From positions 43,134-107,133 of the forward strand of contig NZ_LQIX01000013.1 of NCBI RefSeq assembly GCF_001500045.1: a DNA stretch of 64,000 bases. Direction: 5' to 3'. The stretch is from Mycobacterium sp. GA-1199. Its GTDB lineage: Bacteria > Actinomycetota > Actinomycetes > Mycobacteriales > Mycobacteriaceae. Positions 8,137 through 19,431 of this stretch are shown one piece after another (position 1 is the stretch's first letter; every line of letters begins with the position of its first letter). A program made the translations under genes and the position numbers. The notes under the pieces are model-generated. The model worked only from the letters and a program-made list of their open reading frames with translations, had not been told where the DNA came from and did no database searches.

Positions 8137-10155
8137 ATGTCCCGCCGCCTCTCCTGGATCCTCGCGGTGCTCGTGGTGCTCGTGTCGGGCGCCCTGATGG
8201 GCCTCGTCGGCAGCGACGACTCGAGCGCGCGCTCGCCGGTGCCCGTGCCCGCATCCGCCGAGTCCGCGCGCCTCGACGCCCTGCGCGCCGAGTTCCCCGG
8301 CGGTGACCGCGTTCCCGCGATCGTCGTGATCACCCGTACCGACGAAGCGCCGCTGAGCCCGGCCGACGTCGACGTCGTCAAGCAGAAATGGCCTGCGGCC
8401 CAGTTGTCCGAGGACGGCGCGGCCGGTCTGGCCGTGGTGCCGATGGACGCCGACCTCTCCGGGTTCGACCTGACCGACGCGGTCGAGAAGGTGCGCGCGG
8501 AGGCCGCCGAGGGGTTGCCCGCCGACCTGCGCAGCGAGGTCACCGGCGGCCCCGCGTTCGGCGCCGACATCGCGAACTCGTTCTCCGGCGCCAACTTCAC
8601 GCTGCTCGCGGTCACCGCCACGGTGGTCGCACTGCTGCTGATCATCACCTACCGCTCCCCCGTGCTGTGGCTGGTGCCGCTGGCGGTGATCGGATTCGCC
8701 GACCGGGTGGCCGCCGTGCTCGGCACCGCCGTGGCCCAGGCGGCCGGCATGAGCCCGGACGGCTCGACCTCGGGCATCACCAGCGTGCTCGTGTTCGGCG
8801 CCGGTACCAACTACGCGCTGCTGCTCATCTCGCGGTACCGGGAAGAGTTGGGCCGCACCGAAAATTATCACGACGCACTGGACACGGCGGTGCGACGGGC
8901 CGCGCCGGCGATCATCGCCAGCAATGCGACGGTGGTGCTGGCGCTGCTCACGCTGCTGTTCGCGTCGTCGCCGAGCGTGCGCAGCCTCGGCGTGCAGGCC
9001 GCAGCGGGCCTCATCGTCGCCGCGGTGTTCGTGCTGCTGGTGTTGCCACCGCTGCTCGGCCTGTTCGGTAAGCGCTTGTTCTGGCCGTTCATCCCCAAGC
9101 TCGGCGACCGGGCGCTCACCGACAGCGGCATCTGGCACCGCATCGCCGAAGCGGTGGCCCGCAGGCCCGGTTCCGTCGCGACGATCTCGATCGGCGGCCT
9201 TGCGGTGCTGTGCATCGGGTTGGTCGCCACCCCGATCGGGCTGTCGCAGACCGAACAGTTCCGGGTGCAGGCCGAGTCGGTCAGCGGATACTCACGGTTG
9301 GCCGACCACTTCCCGAGCGGCCTGACCGACCCCACCCGCGTCATCGCGTCCACCGACCGCGCCGCAGACGTGCAGCGTGCGATCACCGAAACCCCCGGCG
9401 TGGTGTCGGCCGACCCCGCGGGGCAGACCCCCGAAGGTCTGACGCAGTGGTCGGTGGTCCTCGCCGCCGAACCCGCCTCCGATGAGGCCTTCGAAGCCGT
9501 TGACGCGCTGCGTGATTCGGTACGATCCGCCGATCCGGAGGCGTTGGTCGGCGGTTCCGACGCCACCGCCCGCGACGCCAGCGCCGCCGCGTCGCGCGAC
9601 CGGGCGGTCGTGATCCCGGCCATCCTCGTCGTGGTGCTCGCGGTGCTGTACGTGTTGCTCCGCGCTGCGCTGGCACCACTGATCCTGGTCGCGGTCACGG
9701 TGTTGAGCGCGTTGGCCGCCCTAGGCCTCGGCGGCTGGGCCAGCGTGCACGTCTTCGGCTTTCCCGCCCTCGACAACACCACACCGCTGTTCGCGTTCCT
9801 GTTCCTCGTCGCGCTCGGGGTGGACTACACCATCTTCCTGGTCACCCGCGCGCGTGAGGAGACGCCCGAACACGGCACGCGCGGCGGGATCGTGCGCGCC
9901 GTGTCCGCGACCGGAGCGGTGATCACCAGCGCGGGAATCGTGTTGGCCTCGGTGTTCTGCGTGCTCGGCGTGCTGCCGTTGATCGTGCTCACCCAGATCG
10001 GCATCATCGTCGGCCTCGGCATCCTGCTCGACACGTTCATCGTGCGCACCGTGATCATCCCGGCGTTGTTCACGCTCATCGGGCCGCGGATCTGGTGGCC
10101 GGCACTCAAGGACCGCGACGCCGAGCGGGACGTTTCGGTCGATCAGCGCGAGTAG
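8137..10155 (+). CDS. MMPL-family RND transporter
   Basis: A 672-residue inner-membrane exporter with the duplicated RND layout: one N-terminal helix (residues 7-25), a short periplasmic domain, five helices (about 150-310), another helix near 350, a second periplasmic domain, and a closing helix bundle (about 490-655). The motif GTNYALLLISRYREEL in helix 4 of repeat 1 and GVDYTIFLVTRAREE in repeat 2 is the MMPL signature; the aspartate in GVDY belongs to the proton relay. It is shorter than lipid-exporting MmpL3-type proteins (about 950 aa). Divergent MarR regulator suggests inducible drug or lipid efflux. Confidence 0.92.
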   Translation: MSRRLSWILAVLVVLVSGALMGLVGSDDSSARSPVPVPASAESARLDALRAEFPGGDRVPAIVVITRTDEAPLSPADVDVVKQKWPAAQLSEDGAAGLAVVPMDADLSGFDLTDAVEKVRAEAAEGLPADLRSEVTGGPAFGADIANSFSGANFTLLAVTATVVALLLIITYRSPVLWLVPLAVIGFADRVAAVLGTAVAQAAGMSPDGSTSGITSVLVFGAGTNYALLLISRYREELGRTENYHDALDTAVRRAAPAIIASNATVVLALLTLLFASSPSVRSLGVQAAAGLIVAAVFVLLVLPPLLGLFGKRLFWPFIPKLGDRALTDSGIWHRIAEAVARRPGSVATISIGGLAVLCIGLVATPIGLSQTEQFRVQAESVSGYSRLADHFPSGLTDPTRVIASTDRAADVQRAITETPGVVSADPAGQTPEGLTQWSVVLAAEPASDEAFEAVDALRDSVRSADPEALVGGSDATARDASAAASRDRAVVIPAILVVVLAVLYVLLRAALAPLILVAVTVLSALAALGLGGWASVHVFGFPALDNTTPLFAFLFLVALGVDYTIFLVTRAREETPEHGTRGGIVRAVSATGAVITSAGIVLASVFCVLGVLPLIVLTQIGIIVGLGILLDTFIVRTVIIPALFTLIGPRIWWPALKDRDAERDVSVDQRE

Positions 10156-10198
10156 AAGCGACCAAAGCGTCGATCTCGAGGAGTTCGCGCTCCGCGGG

Positions 10199-10204
10199 TA
10201 GCGT
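10199..10204 (+). promoter_or_regulatory. -10 element (TAGCGT) of the P450 gene, leaderless
   Basis: The hexamer ends six bases before the ATG at 10211. Confidence 0.5.
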
Positions 10205-10210
10205 CGGGTC

Positions 10211-11419
10211 ATGACGCAAGCACCGGAGCTGCCGCCTCTGCACATGCGTCGCGACGCCTTCGACCCGACCCCCGCGCTGGCCGAGATCCGCGACACCACC
10301 GGCGTCCGCACGGTGGTCAATTCCTTCGGTATGACGGTGTACCTCATCACCCGCCATGACGACGTGAAGCTGGTGCTGTCCGATCACGAGAGGTTCTCCA
10401 ACGGCCGTCCCCCGGGTTTCGTCGTGCCCGGGGCGCCGACGCTGTCGGAGGAGGAGCTCGCCACTGCTCGGGCCGGCAACCTGCTCGGTCTGGACCCGCC
10501 GGAGCACCAGCGGCTACGCCGCATGCTCACCCCGGAGTTCACGATCCGCCGGATCAAACGGCTCGAGCCCCGCATCGTCGAGATCGTTCAAACCCACCTC
10601 GACATGATGGAAACCGCCGGTGCCCCCGTCGATCTCGTCGAACACTTCGCACTGCCGATCCCGTCGCTGGTCATCTGCGAGCTACTCGGGGTGCCCTACG
10701 AGGACCGGGACGACTTCCAGCACCGCAGCGCGCGCCAGCTCGACTTGTCGCTGCCGATCACCGAGCGGCTGGAGCTGCAGCGGGCGGGGCGGGTGTACAT
10801 GCGGTCGCTGGTCGAACGCGCACGGCGGCGGCCCGGCGACGACATCCTCGGCATGCTGGTCCGCGAACACGGCACCGAGCTCAGCGACGACGAACTGGTC
10901 GGCACCGCCGGGCTGCTGCTTCTGGCCGGCCATGAGACCACCTCGAACATGCTCGGCCTGGGCACGTTGGCCCTGCTACGCCATCCCGAGCAGCTCGCCG
11001 TCGTCCGCGACGATCCCGACGCCATCGGACCCGCGGTCGAGGAGCTGCTGCGCTGGTTGTCCATCGTGCACACCGCGATACCGCGAATCACCACCACCGA
11101 CGTCGAGATCGCGGGTGTGGCGATCCCGGCCGGACAGCTGGTGTTCGCGTCGCTGCCGTCGGGTAACCGCGATCCCGGGTTCATCGACGCCCCGGACGTG
11201 CTCGACATCGGCCGCGGCGCCGCCGGGCATCTCGCGTTCGGTCACGGCGTACACCACTGCCTCGGGGCGCCGCTGGCGCGGATGGAGATGCGCATCGCGT
11301 TTCCCGCTCTGCTGCAACGTTTCCCGGCCCTGCGACTGGCCGAGGACTTCGTCGATGTGCAGTTCCGGTCGTTCCACTTCATCTACGGTCTCAAGTCGCT
11401 GTCAGTGGATTGGAGGTGA
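10211..11419 (+). CDS. cytochrome P450
   Basis: A 402-residue soluble class I P450. The oxygen-activation motif in helix I is LLLLAGHETTSN; the ExxR core is EELLRW; the heme-binding loop is FGHGVHHCLGAPLARMEMRI with the axial cysteine. It is followed after five bases by a ferredoxin gene that should be its direct redox partner. The family (CYP number) and substrate cannot be assigned from sequence reading alone. A TAGCGT -10 sits six bases before the ATG, so the two-gene mRNA probably starts at the start codon. Confidence 0.95.
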   Translation: MTQAPELPPLHMRRDAFDPTPALAEIRDTTGVRTVVNSFGMTVYLITRHDDVKLVLSDHERFSNGRPPGFVVPGAPTLSEEELATARAGNLLGLDPPEHQRLRRMLTPEFTIRRIKRLEPRIVEIVQTHLDMMETAGAPVDLVEHFALPIPSLVICELLGVPYEDRDDFQHRSARQLDLSLPITERLELQRAGRVYMRSLVERARRRPGDDILGMLVREHGTELSDDELVGTAGLLLLAGHETTSNMLGLGTLALLRHPEQLAVVRDDPDAIGPAVEELLRWLSIVHTAIPRITTTDVEIAGVAIPAGQLVFASLPSGNRDPGFIDAPDVLDIGRGAAGHLAFGHGVHHCLGAPLARMEMRIAFPALLQRFPALRLAEDFVDVQFRSFHFIYGLKSLSVDWR

Positions 11420-11424
11420 CGGTT

Positions 11425-11616
11425 GTGAAGGTACATGCCGACCGCGACGTCTGCATCCAGGCCGGCAACTGCGTGATGTCGGCCGACGCCGTTTTCGACC
11501 AGGACGACGACGGCATCGTCGTGGTGCTGGTGGATGAGGTGCCCGACGATGAGCTCGACCACGCCCGCGAGGCCGTGAAGCTCTGTCCGGCACAGGCTCT
11601 GCGGCTCGTCGACTAG
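11425..11616 (+). CDS. 3Fe-4S-type ferredoxin partner of the P450
   Basis: A 63-residue ferredoxin with three cluster cysteines, C-x5-C in CIQAGNC and a distal C in KLCPAQA; the second cysteine of the usual CxxCxxC is missing, as in P450-linked 3Fe-4S ferredoxins. Three in-frame starts exist (TTG 11410, GTG 11416, GTG 11425). GTG 11425 is preferred because GGAGG at 11412-11416 lies eight bases upstream; that Shine-Dalgarno overlaps the P450 stop, coupling the genes. Its stop shares CTAG with the convergent gene. Confidence 0.9.
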   Translation: MKVHADRDVCIQAGNCVMSADAVFDQDDDGIVVVLVDEVPDDELDHAREAVKLCPAQALRLVD

Positions 11617-12254
11617 CCGGGGCCGGGTCGGTGCGCGAGCAGTTGCACGCTGACCACTGCGACCCACGCCGGGAAGATCAGCACCGACCACATGCTGAGG
11701 TCGGCGGCCAGCAGTACCGCGACGGCCACCACGTAGGTGGCGATGCCCAACCACCGCGGCATCAGCCGCGTCCTCACCCAGATCGTGGCCAGCGAGATCA
11801 TGAACACCGCCGCCATGCGCAGAGCGTAGGTCTTCGATAACGTCAGCAGCGTCATCTGTCCGAACGCAGCGACATCGGGATGCGCTGCGGCACCGCTGCG
11901 TTCGAGTCCCACACCCACGGCGACGGCGGCGAACATCATCGCCAGGAACAGCAGGCCGCTTCCGAGGAAGACGGTCGCGAAGAACTTGTCCTCGTACCGG
12001 CCCATGCCGTCCCGCAGCACACCCATGAACCATAGGAACGCGATCCCCGCGAACGGCATGAGGATCGCCGCGATCCGCATGTTGACGCTGTGCTCACCCA
12101 CCCACTGCGAACCCGGCTCCCCGCCCTCGGGCAGGGCGATGCGGATCAGCACGAGCGCCGTCGCGAACAGCAGCGCGAACGCGACACCGGCCAGGGCGGC
12201 CGAGCGGGGCGCGGTCAGGCTTCGGGGCCGCTGACTGGTTCGGTCGCTTGTCAC
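11613..12254 (-). CDS. integral membrane protein, about six helices
   Basis: A 213-residue protein with hydrophobic segments near residues 18-40, 60-80, 92-113, 130-155, 165-185 and 188-207. A polar N-terminus (TSDRTSQRPRSLTAPR) precedes the first helix. No catalytic motif is visible and no family was recognised. The start is GTG at 12254. It converges on the ferredoxin gene, their stops overlapping in CTAG. Function unknown; nothing links it to the P450. Confidence 0.75.
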   Translation of the reverse strand: MTSDRTSQRPRSLTAPRSAALAGVAFALLFATALVLIRIALPEGGEPGSQWVGEHSVNMRIAAILMPFAGIAFLWFMGVLRDGMGRYEDKFFATVFLGSGLLFLAMMFAAVAVGVGLERSGAAAHPDVAAFGQMTLLTLSKTYALRMAAVFMISLATIWVRTRLMPRWLGIATYVVAVAVLLAADLSMWSVLIFPAWVAVVSVQLLAHRPGPG

Positions 12255-12345
12255 GTCCGTGATCGTGACATCGGGTGCACGAAGGTGCGGGCGGATCGCC
12301 GATTCTCGCTGGTGACGGTTCGTCAGCAGTTCCGGCGCGCCAGTG

Positions 12346-14963
<2,618 letters not shown>

Positions 14964-16287
14964 ACCGCACCATCGTGCCGTCGCGCGGCACAACGACCGG
15001 CGCGGCCCGCAGCGGCGCGGTCTCCCGCCGCGGGTTGACCGGTTCGAGATCGCCCTCACGGAGGATGGTGTGCAGTGTCGTGGTCAGCTCGCACATCGAG
15101 AAGCTGGCGCCGATACACCGTTTGAGGCCCCCACCGAACGGGACCCAGGCGTAGGGGTGCGGCCGGCTGTCAAGGAACCGCTCGGGCCGGAACTCGGCCG
15201 GTGCGGGATAGGTGACGGGATCCCGGTTGATGACATCGAGCAGCAGCACGATGCGAGTCCCCGGGTCCAGGATGTAGTCACCAAGCCGGTAGCGGCCGGT
15301 GGTCATCCGGCCGGTGATCGGCGCGGCCGGCCACAGCCGCAGCGTTTCGGAGATGGCGGCTTCGGTGTACCGGGTGTCGCCGGACCGGCTTTCGGCACGC
15401 ACCCTCGCCAACGTGTCCGGGTGGTGCAGCAGCAGGTCGACCAGCCACGCCAGAGTCGTCGCGGTGGTTTCGTGACCTGCGAGAACCAAGGTGATGAGGT
15501 CGGCTCGAACCTCGTCCTCGGACAGGCGATCACCGTCGTCGGTCCGAGCGTTGGCGAGCATGCTCAGGATGTCAGTGCGGTCGGCCGAGGAAGGATCGGA
15601 ACGTCGTTCGGCGATCAACGGCAGCACCAACTCGTCGATCCTGCGGTTGACCTCGGACAGCTTGCCCCACCGGCGCAGTGCCCCCACGCGCCGCAGCGCA
15701 TATCGCACAGGTGTCTCCTCGGACAGCGCCAAGTCGAGCAATTCCTCGAACGGCTTGCCGAACCGAGTCACCGATTCCGGGTCACCGATCCCGAAGACGA
15801 CCTGCACGATGATGTCCAGGGTGAGCTCACGGGCGGCCTCGAGCATGCGCATCGAGCGCCCGACGGGCCAGGTTGCCATCGCCGACCGCGTCGCCGCTTC
15901 GATGATCGGCACGTAGCTGGTGAGCATCTGGCCGTGTAGCGGCGGGGTGAGCAACCGACGCCTGCGCAAATGCTCGGGCTCTTCCTGGACGAACATGGAT
16001 CGTGGACCGTAGATCGCCGCAGCCGGACCCACCCCTTCGCCGCCCAGCAGGATGTCGGGCTGCTCGGTGAACACCTGCTTGGCCAGTGTCGCATCGGCGA
16101 CGGCGACCACCTTTCCGAAACCCAGAACGGGCAGTTCCACCACGGGGCCGTAACGCTGTATCAGCTGGTGCACGAGCTGCTGGCCGCCCAGTCCGAACGC
16201 CGCGGCATACACGCCCCCGAAAACCGGGGAGAAGGGTTTGGGCGCAGGCAGCCTTGGTGGTCGCATGCTCGACTGTCTCACAGTCGG

Positions 16288-16293
16288 TAGCTT
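16288..16293 (+). promoter_or_regulatory. -10 element (TAGCTT) of the M50 peptidase gene, leaderless
   Basis: The hexamer ends six bases before the GTG at 16300, in the 33-bp spacer from the divergent P450. Confidence 0.5.
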
Positions 16294-16299
16294 CGACCC

Positions 16300-17079
16300 G
16301 TGAGCGTTCGACCGCTGCACCGGTCGGTGCGGCCCAGCCCCGTCTTCCTCGCGATCGTGGCGGCCACCGTGGCCGGCGGCGTGGTGGCGTGGGTGTGCAC
16401 GACGGAGATCCGACCGCTGGCCTATATCGGGCTGTTCACGTTCGTGATCGCGGGTTGGCTGGTGTCGTTGTGCGTGCACGAGTTCGCCCACGCCTACACC
16501 GCATGGCGATTCGGTGACCGCGACGTCGCGGGGCGCGGCTACCTCACGCTCAACCCGCTCAAGTACTCCAACCCGCTGTTGTCGATCGGGCTGCCGGTCG
16601 CGATCATCGCGATCGGCGGGATCGGCCTGCCCGGCGGGGCGGTGTATGTCCACACCGGCTGGATGACCAAGCGTCAGCGCACCCTGGTCAGCCTTGCCGG
16701 ACCGTCCACCAACCTGGTGTTCGCCGCCCTGCTGCTGGTGCTGACGAGCGTGCTCTACGACCCCGCACACGGAGTGTTCTGGTCCGGTATGGCGTTCCTG
16801 GGTTTTCTCCAGGTGACGGCGTTCGTGCTGAACATGCTCCCGGTCCCCGGGCTGGACGGGTACGGCGCGCTCGAGCCGCACCTGAGCCCGCAGACCCAGC
16901 GAGCGGTGGCCCCGGCCAAGCAGTGGGGGCTGCTGGTCTTGCTGCTGCTGCTCTTCACCCCGGGACTCAACACGTGGTTCTGGCAGCTGGTGCTGTGGTT
17001 CTTCGACTTCACGGGCGTGCCGCGTCCGCTGGTGTGGCTGGGCAGTGATCTGACCCGGTTCTGGTCGGCCTGGTTCTGA
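16300..17079 (+). CDS. site-2-protease-type M50 membrane metallopeptidase
   Basis: A 259-residue integral membrane protein matching Rv0359 by position. The zinc ligand motif HEFAH (HExxH) lies in a helix at about residue 64, and the second motif LNMLPVPGLDGYG (NxxPxxxxDG) supplies the third ligand. Around six hydrophobic helices. It should cleave substrates inside the membrane; no substrate such as an anti-sigma factor is encoded nearby. It belongs to the short M50B subgroup without a PDZ domain. Confidence 0.9.
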   Translation: MSVRPLHRSVRPSPVFLAIVAATVAGGVVAWVCTTEIRPLAYIGLFTFVIAGWLVSLCVHEFAHAYTAWRFGDRDVAGRGYLTLNPLKYSNPLLSIGLPVAIIAIGGIGLPGGAVYVHTGWMTKRQRTLVSLAGPSTNLVFAALLLVLTSVLYDPAHGVFWSGMAFLGFLQVTAFVLNMLPVPGLDGYGALEPHLSPQTQRAVAPAKQWGLLVLLLLLFTPGLNTWFWQLVLWFFDFTGVPRPLVWLGSDLTRFWSAWF

Positions 17080-17111
17080 TCCGCCGTGGCGCGCCCGCAG
17101 CGGCCACATCC

Positions 17112-17141
17112 TTGCAACATATGCGGATTTGCGCATATATT
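17112..17141 (+). promoter_or_regulatory. zitA-like promoter with embedded ArsR/SmtB-type operator
   Basis: TTGCAA (17112-17117), an 18-bp spacer and TATATT (17136-17141) form a strong promoter ending six bases before the ATG at 17148. An inverted repeat, ACATATGCG (17117-17125) and CGCATATAT (17132-17140) with a 6-bp gap, fills the spacer and -10. The ATATGCG arms resemble ArsR/SmtB operators, so zinc-responsive derepression is likely. Confidence 0.7.
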
Positions 17142-17147
17142 GCTGCC

Positions 17148-18038
17148 ATGGGTGCCGGGCACGATCACAGCAAAGGCGACACCCGGGTCAGCCGGATGGT
17201 GATCGCCGCGGCGATCCTGACCGCCTTTTTCGTGATCGAGCTCGTCACGGCGCTGCTGATCAACTCCATCGCCTTGTTGGCGGATGCCGGTCACATGCTG
17301 ACCGATCTGGTCGCGATGTTCATGGGCCTGACCGCGGTCCTGCTCGCCCGCAAGGGCAGCACCTCCCCGGCCCGCACGTACGGCTGGCACCGCGCCGAGG
17401 TGTTCACCGCCGTGGCCAACGCGGTGCTGCTGCTCGGTGTCGCGGCATTCATCCTGATCGAGGCGATCGAACGGATCGGGGACGCACCCGAGGTGCCCGG
17501 TGTCCCGTTGATCGTCGTGGCGCTGGCGGGGCTGGTGGCCAACGCCGTCGTCGTGCTGCTGCTGCGTTCGCACTCCGAGACGAGCCTGGCCGTCAAGGGC
17601 GCCTACATGGAGGTCGTCGCCGACACGGTCGGCAGCATCGGCGTGTTGATCGCGGGCATCGTCACGGTCACGACGGGCTGGCCCTACGCCGACGTCGTGG
17701 TCGCGGTCTTCGTCGCGCTGTGGGTGTTGCCGAGGGCGTTCTCACTGGCGCGGGCGGCCCTGCGGATCCTGTCGGAGTCGTCACCCGCTCACATCGACGT
17801 CGAGGAGTTGCGGACCGCGCTGTGCGCGGTCGAAGGCGTCACCGATGTGCACGATCTGCACGTGTGGACGCTGGTGCCGGGCAAGGACATGGTCACCGCG
17901 CACCTGACCAGCAACCGGGATTCGGCGCTGGTGCTCGACGATGCGCGCGCCGTGCTGACCGAACGCGGTCTGGATCATGCGACGGTTCAGGTGGAACCCG
18001 GCGACGGCGCCGGGGACTGCAACTGCGAAGCGGAGTAG
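17148..18038 (+). CDS. zitA: cation diffusion facilitator, probable zinc exporter (ZitA-like)
   Basis: A 296-residue CDF transporter with six helices that exports Zn(II) against protons. Visible metal-site residues are LLADAGHMLTD in helix 2 (HxxxD) and EVVADTVGS in helix 5; an N-terminal GAGHDHSKGD supplies histidines, and the C-terminal cytoplasmic domain has VTDVHDLHVWTL, the conserved CDF dimer motif. It ends in a CNCE tail. The symbol follows the zinc exporter I recall at the same place in M. smegmatis between fba and purA. The start is the ATG directly behind the leaderless promoter. Confidence 0.87.
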   Translation: MGAGHDHSKGDTRVSRMVIAAAILTAFFVIELVTALLINSIALLADAGHMLTDLVAMFMGLTAVLLARKGSTSPARTYGWHRAEVFTAVANAVLLLGVAAFILIEAIERIGDAPEVPGVPLIVVALAGLVANAVVVLLLRSHSETSLAVKGAYMEVVADTVGSIGVLIAGIVTVTTGWPYADVVVAVFVALWVLPRAFSLARAALRILSESSPAHIDVEELRTALCAVEGVTDVHDLHVWTLVPGKDMVTAHLTSNRDSALVLDDARAVLTERGLDHATVQVEPGDGAGDCNCEAE

Positions 18039-18464
18039 TCAGGCCAGCCCGAGTTCGGCCCGCGCCGACGGATCGCAGTCATCGAGCAGGTCCAGGCAGC
18101 GCTGGTTCTCGTCGGTCTCCCCGATAGCGTCTGCTGCCCGCGCCAGGGCCGCGACACAGCGCAGGAATCCGCGGTTGGGCTCGTGACGGAAGGGTACGGG
18201 GCCGAAGCCCTTCCAGCCGTTGCGGCGCAACTGATCCAGCCCGCGGTGATAGCCGGTCCGCGCATAGGCGTACGCGGTGATCGCCCTGTCGTCGGCGAGC
18301 GCGTCCTCGGCCAGCGTCGCCCACGCGACCGACGCCGAGGGATGCGCGGCCGCCACGATCGCGGGCTTCTCCCCCGCGGCGAGTTCGGCTTCGGCGTCGC
18401 TGTCGCCGGGCAGCAGTACCGGATCCGGCCCCAGGAGATCACCCATGCCTGTCATGGCCCCCAT
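18039..18464 (-). CDS. DUF3151 family protein (Rv0360c-like)
   Basis: A protein of up to 141 residues whose MGDLLGPDPVLLPGD opening and GYHRGLDQLRRNGWKGFGPVPF block are characteristic of DUF3151. Three in-frame ATGs (18464, 18455, 18446) are possible; none has a strong Shine-Dalgarno, and the family motif begins at 18446. The stop abuts the end of the convergent zinc exporter gene. The helical, repeat-like sequence (AWATLAEDALADDRAITAYAYARTGYHRGL) resembles a tetratricopeptide arrangement. Function unknown. Confidence 0.82.
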   Translation of the reverse strand: MGAMTGMGDLLGPDPVLLPGDSDAEAELAAGEKPAIVAAAHPSASVAWATLAEDALADDRAITAYAYARTGYHRGLDQLRRNGWKGFGPVPFRHEPNRGFLRCVAALARAADAIGETDENQRCLDLLDDCDPSARAELGLA

Positions 18465-18570
18465 TGTGCCGTGCGCCCCACCGCCGCCGGCACCGCACGG
18501 GTCTGAGCGCGGACTGGGCAGCGGTAGCTAAGCTTCCGCCGTAGCGTCGTAAGGGAGGACCGCAGCAGGC

Positions 18571-19431
18571 ATGTCGAATCCATCAGGGCCTGACCAGCCA
18601 GAAGACGGTCCACACGGGTCGGACGCCTCAGACGTTCACGCCTCCGAGAACCCCGAGCCAGTCGAGGGCGAAGACGCTGCACCGACGGAAGAGACCCCGG
18701 AGGGGGCCGAACCGGCCACCGAGGTGATCGAACCGCACGGCGACCATGAGCCCGCGACCGAGGTGATGTCGACCGCCCAACCGCACGCCGAGTCGACGCC
18801 GGGCGCCGACCAGGGCGAGCGTCGATTCACCGCGCCGTCCGGATTCGATGCGGGCACGACGCAGAAGATCGACACCCCCGCCGAACCGGCCACCGAGGTG
18901 TTCTCCTCTCCCGGCGCCGCCGGACAGCAGAAACCCGTTGCCCCGCAGGTCATTCCGCCGCGTGGTGATGCTCCGGGGCCACCGCGGCAGCGCCGCAGCT
19001 GGGGTTGGGTGGTGGCCGTGGTGCTGGTCATCGCCGCGCTGGTGGCCATCGCCGTGCTCGGCACCGTGTTGTTGACCCGGGACTCGGGGCCTCGGGTGTC
19101 TCAGGAAGAGATGGTCCGCAACACCATCGAGGAATTCGACACCGCGATCCAGAACGGCGATCTGGCCAAACTGCGCAGCATCACCTGCGGCGCCAAGCGG
19201 GACAGCTACGTCCGATACGACGACAAGACCTGGGAGGAGATTCACGAACGGGTCGCCGCCGCCAAACAGTATCCGGTGGTGGCCAGCATCGACCAGGTGG
19301 TGATCAACGGCGACCACGCCGAGGCGAACGTCACCGCGTTCATGGCCTACGCCCCCCAGACCCGGTCGACCCGCAGCTTCGATCTGGAGTTCCGCGACGA
19401 ACAGTGGAAGATCTGCCAGGCGCCCCAGTGA
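18571..19431 (+). CDS. Rv0361-like membrane protein with Thr-motif N-terminus and NTF2-like outer domain
   Basis: A 286-residue protein: an acidic, disordered cytoplasmic N-terminus of about 140 residues, one membrane helix (about 143-168), then an extracytoplasmic domain with cysteines in LRSITCGAK and the terminal QWKIC. The N-terminus carries three copies of PATEV at Thr50, Thr63 and Thr108, followed by I, M and F, which look like phosphothreonine/FHA-binding sites. The start ATG 18571 follows GGGAGGACC. Gene order matches Rv0361, but an mgtE gene does not separate it from fbaA here. Function unknown. Confidence 0.85.
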   Translation: MSNPSGPDQPEDGPHGSDASDVHASENPEPVEGEDAAPTEETPEGAEPATEVIEPHGDHEPATEVMSTAQPHAESTPGADQGERRFTAPSGFDAGTTQKIDTPAEPATEVFSSPGAAGQQKPVAPQVIPPRGDAPGPPRQRRSWGWVVAVVLVIAALVAIAVLGTVLLTRDSGPRVSQEEMVRNTIEEFDTAIQNGDLAKLRSITCGAKRDSYVRYDDKTWEEIHERVAAAKQYPVVASIDQVVINGDHAEANVTAFMAYAPQTRSTRSFDLEFRDEQWKICQAPQ

